Shown here piece by piece: positions 8,916 through 17,932 of a stretch of DNA of 64,000 nt. Position 1 is the first letter of the stretch. Every line of letters begins with the position of its first letter. Below the pieces are notes generated by a model, which saw only the letters and a list, made by a program, of their open reading frames with translations, was not told where the DNA came from and searched no databases. Source of the DNA: Cryptosporangium aurantiacum (GTDB lineage Bacteria; Actinomycetota; Actinomycetes; Mycobacteriales; Cryptosporangiaceae); NCBI RefSeq assembly GCF_900143005.1, contig NZ_FRCS01000025.1, positions 24,534 to 88,533 of the forward strand, read 5' to 3'. Both the position numbers and the translations under genes were made by a program.

Positions 8916-11063
8916 TCAGGGGGCCGGTTCTAGGCGGTAGATCGTGATGTCGGCTCGGCGGTAGTACGTCGACCAGCGGGGGGACGCGTCCAGGGCCTTG
9001 CGGAGGGCGTCCACTGAGCCGTCGGGCAGGTAGCCGAAGTACTCGGTGTTCTTGCGCATCTGGTCGGTCACCACCAGGAACGTCTCGGTGCCGCCGTACG
9101 ATGCCGCCCACGTCTCGATCGCGGGTAGCTGGTCGGCGTCGAGCGTCAGGCGCCGGAAGCTCGGCTCGTCGACGATCGACGGGTCGACGCTCCGGCCCGG
9201 GTTGATCGAGCCGTAACCGGCGGTCAGCCGGGCCGGGAACGCGGCCGCGACCAGCGTCATCGTGGAACCGGCAGGCGCCTGCTCCTCCAGGTACTGCGCC
9301 GCGCGGACGTCGGCCGGCGGCACCGCGTGCAGCATGAACTGGCCCTGCAACCCCTGGAGACCGGCCAGCGCGAGCACCGTGAGGATCACGCCCGACGTGA
9401 GCCCGCGCCACACCCCGGCGCGGAGCAGCACCCACCACGACGCGGCGAGCAGCGCGCACCACGGCAGCGAGAACAAGAAAACCCGGTAGATCGCCTCGCC
9501 GCCGTAGTTTTGCAGGAGCAACAGCAGGAACGGTGTGAAGCCGAGGACGAGCGGTATGACCACCAGCCCGAGGCTCCGGCGGCGCCGCCAGCCGACGACC
9601 AGCGCGGTGAGCCAGACGAGGAACGCGAGTGCCCGGGCGACGACCGCGGAGAACTTCTGCGGCGTGCTCCCCCAGCCGCTGGAGTTGCCGGACGCGTTGC
9701 TGAACAGGTTGAACCCGTCGAACAAGTGGTACTGGCTGCTCACGCCGCCCATCCGCGGCAGAAAGTATCCACCGGCGACGACCGCGAGCACGCCGATCAG
9801 CCAGTACGGGCGGATCAACCCCAGCACGGTGAGTACGCCGACGCCGAACAACAGCAGGTACGGCGTCAGCTGGTGTGCGACGGTGATCGCCGCGAACAGC
9901 AGCACGACCGCCAGCAGCAGCGGCCAGCGCGGGCGGTCGCGCACCGTGGGCGCGTCCCGGACCAGCAGGAGCCGCAGCCGGTTGAGGCGTCCGGCGGCCC
10001 TGGAGGCGGGCAGCCCGCGACAGCCGTGCATCAGCAGCGCGAAGAACCCGAGGCTCAGCGCGTACGCGAACGCCTGCGGTGAGAAGTAGTTCTGGTCGAC
10101 CCAAAGGCAGGCCGTGAACCCCAGGACGGTGCCGAACAGCACCCGGGTCGAGCGGCTCAGCGTCGAGACGACGGCCGCGATCAGGACGACGTCCAGCAGC
10201 CCGAAGTACAGCGACGACCAGGCCGCGAACCGGATCGAGGGCACACCCGCCACGGTGGAGAGCTGCGCGACCGCCGCGAAGAACGCCGGCCACTGCTGGT
10301 AGATGTCGTCGGCGTCGAGCACGGCGCCGTGCTGCTGGATGAACTCGACGACGCCGACGTGCTTGTACGTCCAGGAGTACTCGGGCACCGGGAGCATCAG
10401 CGGCGCGCTGCCCCACATCTGGCACGCGAGAACGCCGACGCCGGCGATCAGCACCGGCAGGCGCTCCCGGCCGAACAGCTCGACGCCGCAGCCCAGGCAG
10501 GTCATCGCGACCGCGGCGACGAACGGTACGCCCAGGCCCCAGGTCAGTCCGTACGGGCCGATCTGGTCCGGGTCCGCGCGCAGGACGGTGACCAGCCACA
10601 GCGCGGCTCCGACGGTCAGCAACGTCGGCGCGAGCGCCCCGGAGCCGATCGGCGGCGGCGCGGTGGTGTCCGCGGCTGACGGGCCGCCCACCGGCCGGAG
10701 CCGCCCGAGCGCGAGCCCCGCGGTGACCACCAGCGTCGCGGCCGTCGCCGCCGATGGATGCCACTGCTCGGCCCACACCATCAATGCGGCCACCAGCGCG
10801 GTCAGCCCGAGGCTGAACGTGATCGCGAGCCCGACCGCCAGAATCCGGTCGGCGATCCGCAGGTACGACACGATCGCGGCGCCGGGCGCGGCCGTCATGA
10901 ACGCCAGCAGCAGGACCAGCCGCACCGGTCCGTGCGGGATCAGCAGTGCGACCGCGCCGACGATCGCGAGCAGCAACGCCAGCGCCGCGAGCCTGCTGTC
11001 GAACGCCCGCGGCCCGGTGTCCGCAGTGCCTCTCGACACCGGCGACAGGAGAGGGGTACCCAC
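8916..11063 (-). CDS. Large polytopic membrane protein, glycosyltransferase-like, last gene of the polysaccharide operon
   Basis: A 715-residue protein with many hydrophobic helices over the first ~570 residues and a soluble C-terminal domain of ~130 residues (starting near LEEQAPAGS). This architecture is common in actinobacterial lipid-linked sugar (GT-C-like) transferases and polymerase-like proteins. I cannot see a decisive catalytic motif, so the activity is inferred. Position supports the role: it starts with GTG at 11063, 15 bases behind the flippase gene, and is the last gene of the leftward run of glycosyltransferases. It ends six bases from the convergent esterase gene. A polymerase or an arabinosyl/mannosyltransferase are the main alternatives. 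Confidence 0.6.
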   Translation of the reverse strand: MGTPLLSPVSRGTADTGPRAFDSRLAALALLLAIVGAVALLIPHGPVRLVLLLAFMTAAPGAAIVSYLRIADRILAVGLAITFSLGLTALVAALMVWAEQWHPSAATAATLVVTAGLALGRLRPVGGPSAADTTAPPPIGSGALAPTLLTVGAALWLVTVLRADPDQIGPYGLTWGLGVPFVAAVAMTCLGCGVELFGRERLPVLIAGVGVLACQMWGSAPLMLPVPEYSWTYKHVGVVEFIQQHGAVLDADDIYQQWPAFFAAVAQLSTVAGVPSIRFAAWSSLYFGLLDVVLIAAVVSTLSRSTRVLFGTVLGFTACLWVDQNYFSPQAFAYALSLGFFALLMHGCRGLPASRAAGRLNRLRLLLVRDAPTVRDRPRWPLLLAVVLLFAAITVAHQLTPYLLLFGVGVLTVLGLIRPYWLIGVLAVVAGGYFLPRMGGVSSQYHLFDGFNLFSNASGNSSGWGSTPQKFSAVVARALAFLVWLTALVVGWRRRRSLGLVVIPLVLGFTPFLLLLLQNYGGEAIYRVFLFSLPWCALLAASWWVLLRAGVWRGLTSGVILTVLALAGLQGLQGQFMLHAVPPADVRAAQYLEEQAPAGSTMTLVAAAFPARLTAGYGSINPGRSVDPSIVDEPSFRRLTLDADQLPAIETWAASYGGTETFLVVTDQMRKNTEYFGYLPDGSVDALRKALDASPRWSTYYRRADITIYRLEPAP

Positions 11064-11078
11064 CCCGCCATTCTGTAC

Positions 11079-12362
11079 CTATTGTGGTGAATTACTGGCA
11101 ACCGTCCTGAACCGCGCCACCAGCGCCGGAAGCAGCACGACCGCACCCAGCGCCTGCGCACCGACGTACGCCACCCCGACGCCGGGCAGGCCGAGCCCCG
11201 GCAGCAGGGCCACCGTTCCGGCGAGGAACACCCCGGCGGTGACCGCCTGGACGAGCACCGCCGGCCAGAGCCGGTTCGCCAGCATGGCGAGGCCCGAGTA
11301 CACGATGACGACCGCGGTGAACGGGAAACTCAGCGCGGCGATCCGCAGCAGGCTCCCACCGCCGTCCGCGAACGCACCACCCTGGACGAGCAGCAGCGTC
11401 GGGCCGAGGGCCACCAGCCCGACCGTGCCCGCAGCGGCGACCACGGCGACCAGCCCGACCGTGCGGCGCAGGTGGTGCGCTAGACCGTCCGGATCGCGGC
11501 CGACCTGCGCGATGAACGACATCATGATGTTCCAGACGAGCGTCTGGAGCGTGATCACGATCAGCCACGGCACCGCGAAGTAGGCGTTCGCGATCGACCC
11601 CGACAGGTGCAGCACGAGCACCGGCGGTATCAGCGTGACGACGTTCCCGACCAGGTTGTTGACGTACTCGGCGGCGACGAAGTTGCCCAGTTGGCCCGCG
11701 CCGGGCAGCCGGGACTCACCGTCCGAGCGGGACGGCGCCAGCCGCGCGAAGATCACGAACGTCACCACGACCACCGCGATCGCGGCCGGGATGCACCAGG
11801 CTGCCGCGATGCCCAACCGCGAACCGGTCGCGACCAGCGCCACCAGCAACACGAGCTTCGCGCCGGACGTCGCGACGTGCTTCGTCACCACCGAACCGGC
11901 CCGCTGGAACGTCGTGAGCACACCGTCCTGCACGTAGAACAGCGCGTAGACCGCGACCGCGAGCACGAAGCCCAGCGGGTCCCACGCGCCGAGCCCGAAC
12001 CCGGAGCCGAGCCCCAGCAGCAGGTACAGCGAGCCGAACAGCACCGACGCGATGAGGATGCCCGCGTAACCCGACGCCAGGAACGCGGTCGTGCGGCGTC
12101 CGGCCTGCGGCAGGAACCGCACGAACACCGACTGCAGGTTGAGCTGCGCGATCCCGGACACGAGCGCGATCGCGGAGACCGTGGCGTTGCCGTGCCCGAC
12201 CGCCTCGGTCGGGTACAGGCGCGCGGCGGCGACCCAGAACAACATGTTGAGCGCCGACGCCAGCACGGTCGAGGACATCAGCGCGGACGCCTGTCGGACG
12301 ACGGCTGATGTCCTCCATCCGGACGCTGTGCGCGCGGCGGGCCGGGCGGGCGCCAGCGTCAC
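11079..12362 (-). CDS. Polysaccharide flippase (Wzx/MVF-like)
   Basis: A 427-residue membrane protein with about 12-14 hydrophobic segments, matching lipopolysaccharide/teichoic-acid flippases of the MOP superfamily. The N-terminus contains SALMSSTVLASALNMLFWVAAARLYP, a typical first-helix pattern in these proteins (quoted in part). It would move lipid-linked oligosaccharide across the membrane. The GTG start at 12362 overlaps the stop of the upstream glycosyltransferase gene in the sequence GTGA (12359-12362). The same frame stays open far upstream (to 14402), but that extension runs antiframe through two other genes and is not coding. Confidence 0.8.
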   Translation of the reverse strand: MTLAPARPAARTASGWRTSAVVRQASALMSSTVLASALNMLFWVAAARLYPTEAVGHGNATVSAIALVSGIAQLNLQSVFVRFLPQAGRRTTAFLASGYAGILIASVLFGSLYLLLGLGSGFGLGAWDPLGFVLAVAVYALFYVQDGVLTTFQRAGSVVTKHVATSGAKLVLLVALVATGSRLGIAAAWCIPAAIAVVVVTFVIFARLAPSRSDGESRLPGAGQLGNFVAAEYVNNLVGNVVTLIPPVLVLHLSGSIANAYFAVPWLIVITLQTLVWNIMMSFIAQVGRDPDGLAHHLRRTVGLVAVVAAAGTVGLVALGPTLLLVQGGAFADGGGSLLRIAALSFPFTAVVIVYSGLAMLANRLWPAVLVQAVTAGVFLAGTVALLPGLGLPGVGVAYVGAQALGAVVLLPALVARFRTVASNSPQ

Positions 12363-13762
12363 CGGAGGCCGACCGCGGTCTTCGGCGCGGCGGTGACCGC
12401 ACGTCCGCGGAGTGCACGCCGCCCCCGGAGGTATCGCCAGACACCGACGAGCAATCCACGGCGGTTCGCCGCGAAGAGGCCGGGCGGAAAGTCCTCCCGG
12501 ACGGTGCTGACCCGGACGCTGTCCTTGCTGGTGAGGTCCCGGAGCGCGCGCGGAACCAGCCGCACCAGCTCGAGGACGACGCGCGGATCGTGCCGGATCA
12601 GCGCGGCGTAGTACGCGGTGAGCCCGGAGCCGTAGCCCGCCATCTGCCTGCGCAGTCCGTCGAGGTCCGGTCGGTGCACATGGCGAACCAGCGCCGACGG
12701 GCGGTACAGCGTCACCGCGCCACCGTGCAGCAGGCGGCTGAACACCAGCGTGTCCTCGCCGCCCTGCGCCGGAGTGCCCGCACCGAGCGCCTCGTCGAAC
12801 CCGCCCAGGCGGCGCAGCGCCGCCAGCCGGAACGCCATGTTCGCGCCGACGCCGTAGGCGGGCAGCGGATACAGCGGGCTCTGCTCGGTCCATGAATTCT
12901 TTTCGACCGACTCCTGCCGAGGTCGCTTGACCCACGGCATACGCGGAGGTTGAAAAGAGTTCACAGGGCCGAACGCGTCCGGCGTGAACCCGCGCCCCTT
13001 GCTGTGGCCGCCGAACTGCTCGAACCAGACCTGAGCCTGGGTCCGCAGCTCGGCCGGGACGACCGCGCCGGACATCGCCGCCGCGGCCGGGTTCTCGACG
13101 AACGTGCGGGCGACCTCCCCGACCCAGTGCCGGTCGACCCGGACGTCGTCGTCGGTCCAGGCGACGACACGGTCGGCGGGCTCGTGGCTCAGCGCGGCGA
13201 TCGCGTGGTTGCGCGCCCGGGAGAGGCCGGGGCGTGGCTCGACCGTGTACCGGATCGCCAGCCGGCCGACGAACTCGTCGACGACGTGGCGAGTGCGGTC
13301 GCTGGTCGGCGCGTTGTCGACGACCAGCACGTCGAAGCGGTCGTACTCCTGGTCGACGAGGCTGGCCAGGCAGGCACGGAGTTCGTCGGGGTGCTCGCGG
13401 GTGCAGATCACGACCGTGACCGGCTGCTCGGCCGCGAGCGCGTGGTTCCGGTCGGCGATGAACGGCGGCACGTGCGCCGGGACGACACCGTGCACCGTGA
13501 GCGCGTCGGGTGCCAGCCCGACCTCGGTGAGCCGCCGCCCGATGGCGTCCGCACCGGCAGCGGTGGCGGTGGCGGCCAGCAGGTCCGCGGGGGTGAGGCC
13601 GTCGTCGGGGAGGTCGATCGTGACCATCGCCAGCGGCTCGGTGAACAGCCGGACGATTACCCACGCCGCGTCGGCCCGGTTCCCGAGGGCGTCCACGGCG
13701 GCCACCGACGGCAGCGGCGCGGAGAGCTCGACGTCCAGAACGACGCCGGGGATGCGACCCAT
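12359..13762 (-). CDS. Glycosyltransferase family 2
   Basis: A 467-residue GT2 enzyme with an unusual N-terminal extension of ~115 residues before the catalytic domain. The GT-A core starts at PVTVVICTREHPDEL (~residue 118). It has the nucleotide-binding LVVDNAP, and a DDD motif (AWTDDDVRVD, ~residue 207) as the DXD metal site. GGFDEALGAG and GGEDTLVFSRLL (the ED motif of the acceptor site) follow near residues 320-340. It would transfer a sugar from a nucleotide donor during surface-glycan assembly. The ATG start is preceded by AGGAG six bases upstream. Its stop overlaps the flippase start, and it begins nine bases behind the deacetylase gene. Confidence 0.82.
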   Translation of the reverse strand: MGRIPGVVLDVELSAPLPSVAAVDALGNRADAAWVIVRLFTEPLAMVTIDLPDDGLTPADLLAATATAAGADAIGRRLTEVGLAPDALTVHGVVPAHVPPFIADRNHALAAEQPVTVVICTREHPDELRACLASLVDQEYDRFDVLVVDNAPTSDRTRHVVDEFVGRLAIRYTVEPRPGLSRARNHAIAALSHEPADRVVAWTDDDVRVDRHWVGEVARTFVENPAAAAMSGAVVPAELRTQAQVWFEQFGGHSKGRGFTPDAFGPVNSFQPPRMPWVKRPRQESVEKNSWTEQSPLYPLPAYGVGANMAFRLAALRRLGGFDEALGAGTPAQGGEDTLVFSRLLHGGAVTLYRPSALVRHVHRPDLDGLRRQMAGYGSGLTAYYAALIRHDPRVVLELVRLVPRALRDLTSKDSVRVSTVREDFPPGLFAANRRGLLVGVWRYLRGRRALRGRAVTAAPKTAVGLR

Positions 13763-13771
13763 GGGTGGCTC

Positions 13772-14584
13772 CTAGGTGAGTGGGTGGCCGAGGTGGACGG
13801 CGGCTCGGCGGGCGACGCGCCAGGCCGGCTGGAGGGCGCGCTTGACCACTGGCACGAGACCCGGTTCGCCGGACGTGACCAGCGCCCGCAGCGCGTTCGG
13901 TTCCAGGCCGGGCGTCGGCTGCAGGCGGGGCAGCGCGTACCGGTCGTCGCCGGGGCGGGCCAGCCGCCGCCCGATCACACACGCGCTCCGGTACCCGGCT
14001 TCGGCGACCGCACGGCGCACGGGCCGGCTGGTGTAGCCGTGCGGATAGCAGAACGACTGCACCGGTGTCTCGAGCCGCCCGGACAGCTCGGCCCGGCTGC
14101 GGACCAGCTCGTCCACCAGGACGTCGGTCGGCAGCGTGTCCATCGGGCGGTGTTGCCGGGAGTGGCTGCCGATCTCGACGCCGGACGCGGCGAGCGCGGT
14201 GAGCTGATCCCAGTCCAGGTATCCGTCGGTGCCGACCGTGCCGGTCGGCACGTAGAGCGTCGCCCTGGCGCCGAACTCGGCCATTACCACGGCGGCGTTC
14301 AGGAAGTCGGTGTACCCGTCGTCGAACGTCAACGCGACGATCGGCCGGGTCGGGTCGGTGGCCTTCGCACCCAGCGCCTCGGTCAGCCCGAGCAGCTCCC
14401 ACCCGTCGGCGGCGAGCGTCGCGATCTGGGTGCGGAAGTCGTCCACCGGTACCCGTAGCGGGTCGGGCACGGGGTCCGGGGACGACGGGATGCCGTGGTA
14501 CATGAGGATCGGCAGCGCGGTCATGGGGAGCCCGGGCCTGGGGAGCGCGGGCCTGGGGAGCGCGGGCCTGGGGAGCGCGGTCAT
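13772..14584 (-). CDS. Polysaccharide deacetylase (NodB domain)
   Basis: A 270-residue carbohydrate esterase 4 type protein. The NodB motifs are clear: TFDDG at residues 86-90 (the catalytic base and a metal-binding aspartate) and HSRQH at 141-145 (the metal-binding histidines). FCYPHGYTSRPVRRA follows as motif 3. It would remove N- or O-acetyl groups from a glycan. The ATG at 14584 overlaps the TGA of the upstream GT2 gene. The first 20 residues are a duplicated MTALPRPALP-type repeat made by a 15-bp tandem DNA repeat. The original start may be the second ATG at 14524 (MTALPILMYHG), where family homology begins. It has no obvious signal peptide. Confidence 0.85.
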   Translation of the reverse strand: MTALPRPALPRPALPRPGLPMTALPILMYHGIPSSPDPVPDPLRVPVDDFRTQIATLAADGWELLGLTEALGAKATDPTRPIVALTFDDGYTDFLNAAVVMAEFGARATLYVPTGTVGTDGYLDWDQLTALAASGVEIGSHSRQHRPMDTLPTDVLVDELVRSRAELSGRLETPVQSFCYPHGYTSRPVRRAVAEAGYRSACVIGRRLARPGDDRYALPRLQPTPGLEPNALRALVTSGEPGLVPVVKRALQPAWRVARRAAVHLGHPLT

Positions 14585-14585
14585 C
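14526..14585. repeat. 15-bp tandem repeat at the start of the deacetylase gene
   Basis: Four copies of a 15-bp unit (GGGAGCGCGGGCCTG on the plus strand, with small changes) run from 14526 and include the annotated ATG. On the coding strand it encodes a repeated Pro-Arg-Pro-Ala-Leu block. Both ends of the array carry the same ATG-ACC-GCG-CT sequence, so the start codon region itself has been duplicated. Confidence 0.9.
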
Positions 14586-15513
14586 GGGAACGCACCAGCC
14601 CGAGCGTGAAGCCCAGCCCGGTGATGGCGACCCCGACCAGCACCATGCCCGCTTTGGCGAGCCCAGCGGCGTCCCCCTGGCGTAGGTAGGCGCGCATGCC
14701 CGCAGGCAGCACCCGGCGCAGGTAGCTGCTCTCCTCGGAGAGCGCCTCAGCGCGATCCGACCGGTTCCGGGTCAGCGTGGCGAGACCGGCCTTGCCGCGG
14801 CCCTCCAGCCAGCAGCGGCGGAGGAAGAATCCGACGCTGGAGCGCTCCGCGGGGACGTGGTGCCGGATCACCGCGGCGGGGACGTGCAGCCAGTGCGCAC
14901 CGGGCGCGGTCCGCGCCATCCGGAGACAGAGTTCGGTGTCCTCGGGCTCGGAGACCTCGCCGACCTTGCCGAAGTCGGCGCGGAAACCGCCGACCGCGGT
15001 GAAGATCTCCCGCCGGACGATCATGCTGGCGGCCCAGACGTTGCGGATCGGGTACGGATCGGGCCCGGCTGCCGGCAGCGTCGCGCCGATCACCCAGCCG
15101 AACTCCCGGGGGAACCAGCGCGGCTCGCTGCGATGCCAGACCGGCAGGATGCGCCCACCGGCGCCGACGACACGCTCGGCACCGGGTGCATCGAGGGCAT
15201 CGACGAGCGCCGCGAGCCAGCCCGCTTCGGCGTAGGTGTCGTCGTCGAGGAACGCCACCAGCCGCGTGGTCGCCGCCAGTCCGATCGTGTTCCGCGAGCC
15301 GGACGCGCCGCGCTGGTACTGGTTCTCCAGCACGGTGATCTCGTCGCCGTAGTGCTTTATCAGGCGCTCGAAGAGGGCGGGGTTGTGGTCGACGGCGACC
15401 ACGATCCGGTGCGGATACTCCTGGGCCTGCACCGACGCGATCGTCTCGATCAGCAGGTTCCAGCGCGCCTCGGAGTAGCAGGCGATGCCGACGGTGACCG
15501 GGGTGGCGTCCAT
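14581..15513 (-). CDS. Glycosyltransferase family 2
   Basis: A ~310-residue GT2 transferase. It shows VTVGIACYSEARWNLL at the N-terminus, the DXD site in VAFLDDDTY (~residue 90), and the ED acceptor motif in SEPEDTELCLRMA (~residue 190). A C-terminal hydrophobic helix (GMVLVGVAITGLGFTLGL) may anchor it to the membrane. The start is uncertain. ATG 15513 leaves a one-base gap after the stop of the upstream gene, and a GTG at 15525 would overlap that gene by 11 bases. The TGA overlaps the ATG of the deacetylase gene. It probably adds a sugar to the same lipid-linked glycan as its neighbours. Confidence 0.82.
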   Translation of the reverse strand: MDATPVTVGIACYSEARWNLLIETIASVQAQEYPHRIVVAVDHNPALFERLIKHYGDEITVLENQYQRGASGSRNTIGLAATTRLVAFLDDDTYAEAGWLAALVDALDAPGAERVVGAGGRILPVWHRSEPRWFPREFGWVIGATLPAAGPDPYPIRNVWAASMIVRREIFTAVGGFRADFGKVGEVSEPEDTELCLRMARTAPGAHWLHVPAAVIRHHVPAERSSVGFFLRRCWLEGRGKAGLATLTRNRSDRAEALSEESSYLRRVLPAGMRAYLRQGDAAGLAKAGMVLVGVAITGLGFTLGLVRSR

Positions 15514-15514
15514 G

Positions 15515-16351
15515 TCAGGCGGCACCGTTCACGCGGGCGGGGAGGGTGGTCACGACCGGGGCATCGACCGCGTGCAGCGGCGGCTGAGCCTTCACCGGAG
15601 TGCGGACCGGGAGCTTCCGGCTGAACCGTTCGCGCATGATCGTGACCAGGACCCGCCAGCCGTCGCGGAACGTGCGGAGGTTGCTCTCGCCGTGCAGCCG
15701 GTCGTACTCGAAGCTCGGGACCTCGGCGATGGCCAGGTCCGCGCGGGCGACCCGGATGTTGATCAGCGTCTCGACCTCGAAGCCGTCGCCCCAGCTGCTC
15801 TCGGGCGTGTGCGCGGCGGGGAGGCCGAAGCTCGGGATCGCGTCCTTGCGGAACGCGTTGTAGCCGTAGCAGAGGTCGGTGTAGCGGGTCAGGAACAGGA
15901 CGTTCGTGAGCGTGTTCAGGCCCCAGTTGCCGGCGCGGCGCAGCGGGCTGATGTCGTCGCTGCCGCCGCCGGGGACGAACCGGCTGCCCTTGACGTAGTC
16001 CGCGCCGTTGTCGAGTTCGAGGACGAACGCGTCGATCTCGGCCGGGTCCATCGAGCCGTCGGCGTCGATCATGACGACGTAGTCACCGGTGGCGGCCTCG
16101 AACCCGGCGGCGAGCGCGTTGCCCTTACCGCGGCGGGTCTGGCGGATCACCCGGATGTCGGGACGGACCGTGAGGGCTGCCTCGACCGTGCCGTCGACCG
16201 AGTTCGCGTCGACGAGGACGATCTCGTCGATGTAGTCGGGCAGCGCGCCCAGAACCGTCGGGATGTTGCGCGCCTCGTTCATCGTGGGGATGACCACGCT
16301 GACCGTGTGCCGGGTCGGACGCCCGGTTAACTTCGCCGCTTCGTGAACCAT
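15515..16351 (-). CDS. Dolichyl-phosphate-mannose-synthase-like glycosyltransferase (GT2)
   Basis: A 278-residue GT2 protein of the DPM/polyprenyl-phosphate sugar synthase type. It has SVVIPTMNEARNIP (the N-terminal nucleotide site), LVDANSVDGT, and the DXD site in MIDADGSMDP. GSRFVPGGGSDD and a conserved RAGNWGLNTLTNVLF segment follow. It probably makes a polyprenyl-phosphate-linked sugar or glycosylates a carrier lipid for the operon's glycan. It is the first gene of the six-gene leftward operon (16351 down to 8916). AGGGGAG lies seven bases before the ATG, and that Shine-Dalgarno sequence can be masked in a hairpin (16355-16396). Confidence 0.85.
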   Translation of the reverse strand: MVHEAAKLTGRPTRHTVSVVIPTMNEARNIPTVLGALPDYIDEIVLVDANSVDGTVEAALTVRPDIRVIRQTRRGKGNALAAGFEAATGDYVVMIDADGSMDPAEIDAFVLELDNGADYVKGSRFVPGGGSDDISPLRRAGNWGLNTLTNVLFLTRYTDLCYGYNAFRKDAIPSFGLPAAHTPESSWGDGFEVETLINIRVARADLAIAEVPSFEYDRLHGESNLRTFRDGWRVLVTIMRERFSRKLPVRTPVKAQPPLHAVDAPVVTTLPARVNGAA

Positions 16352-16354
16352 CGC

Positions 16355-16396
16355 CGTGCTCCCCTGCTCGTGGGTTCGTCACAAGGGAAGAGCACG
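16355..16396 (-). promoter_or_regulatory. Hairpin that can mask the ribosome-binding site of the polysaccharide operon
   Basis: On the minus strand the leader can fold as CGTGCTC-TT-CCCT, an 18-base loop, then AGGG-GAGCACG. This gives 7 + 4 paired bases with a two-base bulge. The 3' arm contains the AGGGGAG Shine-Dalgarno sequence of the DPM-like gene. Seen in the sequence; a regulatory role is inference. Confidence 0.4.
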
Positions 16397-16468
16397 GAGA
16401 GTCACGCCCTGATTCGGCAGAAACCTGTGAATGCTCTCAGAGTGGCGGCTCGGAGAGACACTGGGGTC

Positions 16469-16897
16469 ATGCCCCTCATTCGGCTGATACTGAACGTTCT
16501 CTGGCTGGTCCTCGCCGGCTTCTGGCTGGCAGTGGGCTATGTCGTCGCCGGACTGATCTGCTTCGTGCTGATCGTGACGATCCCGTTCGGGGTCGCGTCG
16601 TTCCGGATTGCCGGCTACGTCCTCTGGCCGTTCGGCCGGGAGATGGTCCGCAAGCCCGGAGCAGGCGCGGGCGCCGCATTACTCAACGTGATCTGGTTTC
16701 TGATCGCCGGATGGTGGCTGGCGCTCGGCCACCTCGTCACCGCGGCGGCGCTGGCGGTGACGATCCTCGGGCTGCCGCTGGCGTGGGCGAACCTGAAGCT
16801 GATCCCGATCTCGCTGGTGCCGTTCGGCCGCGAGGTGGTCGACAGCGACCGGATCGTGGTGGCACCGGTGTACCGGACACCTGCCCGGCGGGACTGA
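16469..16897 (+). CDS. YccF domain membrane protein
   Basis: A 142-residue inner-membrane protein with two copies of the YccF (PF03733) unit. Each has a hydrophobic helix pair (VLWLVLAGFWLAVGYV and VIWFLIAGWWLALGHL) followed by IPFG/LPLAWA and a conserved (L/V)xPFGR motif (WPFGREMV and VPFGREVV). The function of YccF is not established. The start is the ATG at 16469, where family similarity begins; the frame is open further upstream but that part is not family-like. It is divergent from the polysaccharide operon and followed after 16 bases by the LysR gene. Confidence 0.85.
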   Translation: MPLIRLILNVLWLVLAGFWLAVGYVVAGLICFVLIVTIPFGVASFRIAGYVLWPFGREMVRKPGAGAGAALLNVIWFLIAGWWLALGHLVTAAALAVTILGLPLAWANLKLIPISLVPFGREVVDSDRIVVAPVYRTPARRD

Positions 16898-16913
16898 CTC
16901 ATAGGCTCTGGTT

Positions 16914-17840
16914 ATGCCTCTTGCGCCGCTCTTCGCCGACCTCGGCAGCTTCGACCTGCTGCTCTCGGTCGCCCGCCTGGGCAGCGTCGGGCAGGCGGCA
17001 CGCGCGCACGGCGTCTCGCAGCCCGCCGCGAGCGCGCGCCTGCGCCAGCTGGAGCGGCGCCTCGGGATCGCCCTGCTCAACCGGACACCCCGAGGTTCGA
17101 CGCTCACCACCGAGGGTGCGCTGGTCGCGGACTGGGCGCGCACCGCGATCGAAGCCGCCGAAGCGCTCGCGGCAGGCGTCAGCGCGCTCCGTACCGTCCA
17201 CGACAGCACGCTGCGGGTCGCCGCGAGCCAGACCGTCGCCGAGTACCTGCTGCCCGGTTGGCTCGTCGCGGTGCGCGCCTCGCACCCGGCGCTCAGCGTC
17301 ACGCTGGACGCGGTGAACTCCGCAGACGTCGCCCGCCGGGTGCTGGCCGGCGAAGTGGACCTGGGGTTCGTCGAGGGCCCTGACCTGCCCGCCGGGCTGC
17401 ATGCCGAGCCGGTGCGCGACGACCGGCTGACGGTCGTCGTCGCGCCGGGGCACCCCTGGACGCGGCGGCGGCGACGCGGGATCACCGCCGCCGAACTGGC
17501 CGCCACCTCGCTGGTGTCCCGGGAGTCGAGCTCCGGAACTCGCCGGGCGCTGGAGAGCGCGTTGCACGCCGCAGGGGTTGCGACGATCGCACCACCGTTG
17601 CTCGAGCTGTCTTCGACCACCGCGATCAAGCACGCGGTGGCGGCAGGCAGCGGACCGGCGGTGCTCAGCTCGCTGGCGATCGTCGGGGAGCTCAGCTCCG
17701 GCGCGCTGATCGAGATCCCGGTGAAGACCGCTCCGGGCGCACCACCGCTGGAGATGGAACGCAGCCTGCGTGCGGTGTGGCCGACCGGCCAGCCGCTCTC
17801 GGGGCCCGCCCGCGACCTGTACGCGATCGCGCGGAAGTGA
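16914..17840 (+). CDS. LysR family transcriptional regulator
   Basis: A 308-residue LysR-type protein. The N-terminal winged helix-turn-helix is clear: LLLSVARLGSVGQAARAHGVSQPAASARLRQLE (quoted in part, residues ~16-48) and LLNRTPRGSTLTTEG. A periplasmic-binding-protein-like effector domain follows (residues ~95-300). LysR proteins usually regulate a divergent or adjacent gene, but here the neighbours are YccF upstream on the same strand and an unknown membrane protein downstream, so the target is unclear. Confidence 0.9.
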   Translation: MPLAPLFADLGSFDLLLSVARLGSVGQAARAHGVSQPAASARLRQLERRLGIALLNRTPRGSTLTTEGALVADWARTAIEAAEALAAGVSALRTVHDSTLRVAASQTVAEYLLPGWLVAVRASHPALSVTLDAVNSADVARRVLAGEVDLGFVEGPDLPAGLHAEPVRDDRLTVVVAPGHPWTRRRRRGITAAELAATSLVSRESSSGTRRALESALHAAGVATIAPPLLELSSTTAIKHAVAAGSGPAVLSSLAIVGELSSGALIEIPVKTAPGAPPLEMERSLRAVWPTGQPLSGPARDLYAIARK

Positions 17841-17932
17841 TTTTGAGAGTTCTCTGATTGCCGCGTCAGGCGGTTGCCGGGCCGGGGTCGGAACGACAAG
17901 AATGTAAGCCGCGTGTCTTTGGCAGGTGCACG

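Noticed and set aside
12895..12965. AT-richer patch within the GT2 gene, possible insertion
   Set aside because: The reading frame and protein context are continuous, and the patch is short.
11079..14402. 1107-codon open frame on the minus strand
   Set aside because: Only the last 427 codons are the flippase. The rest runs out of frame through the GT2 and deacetylase genes and is not protein-like.
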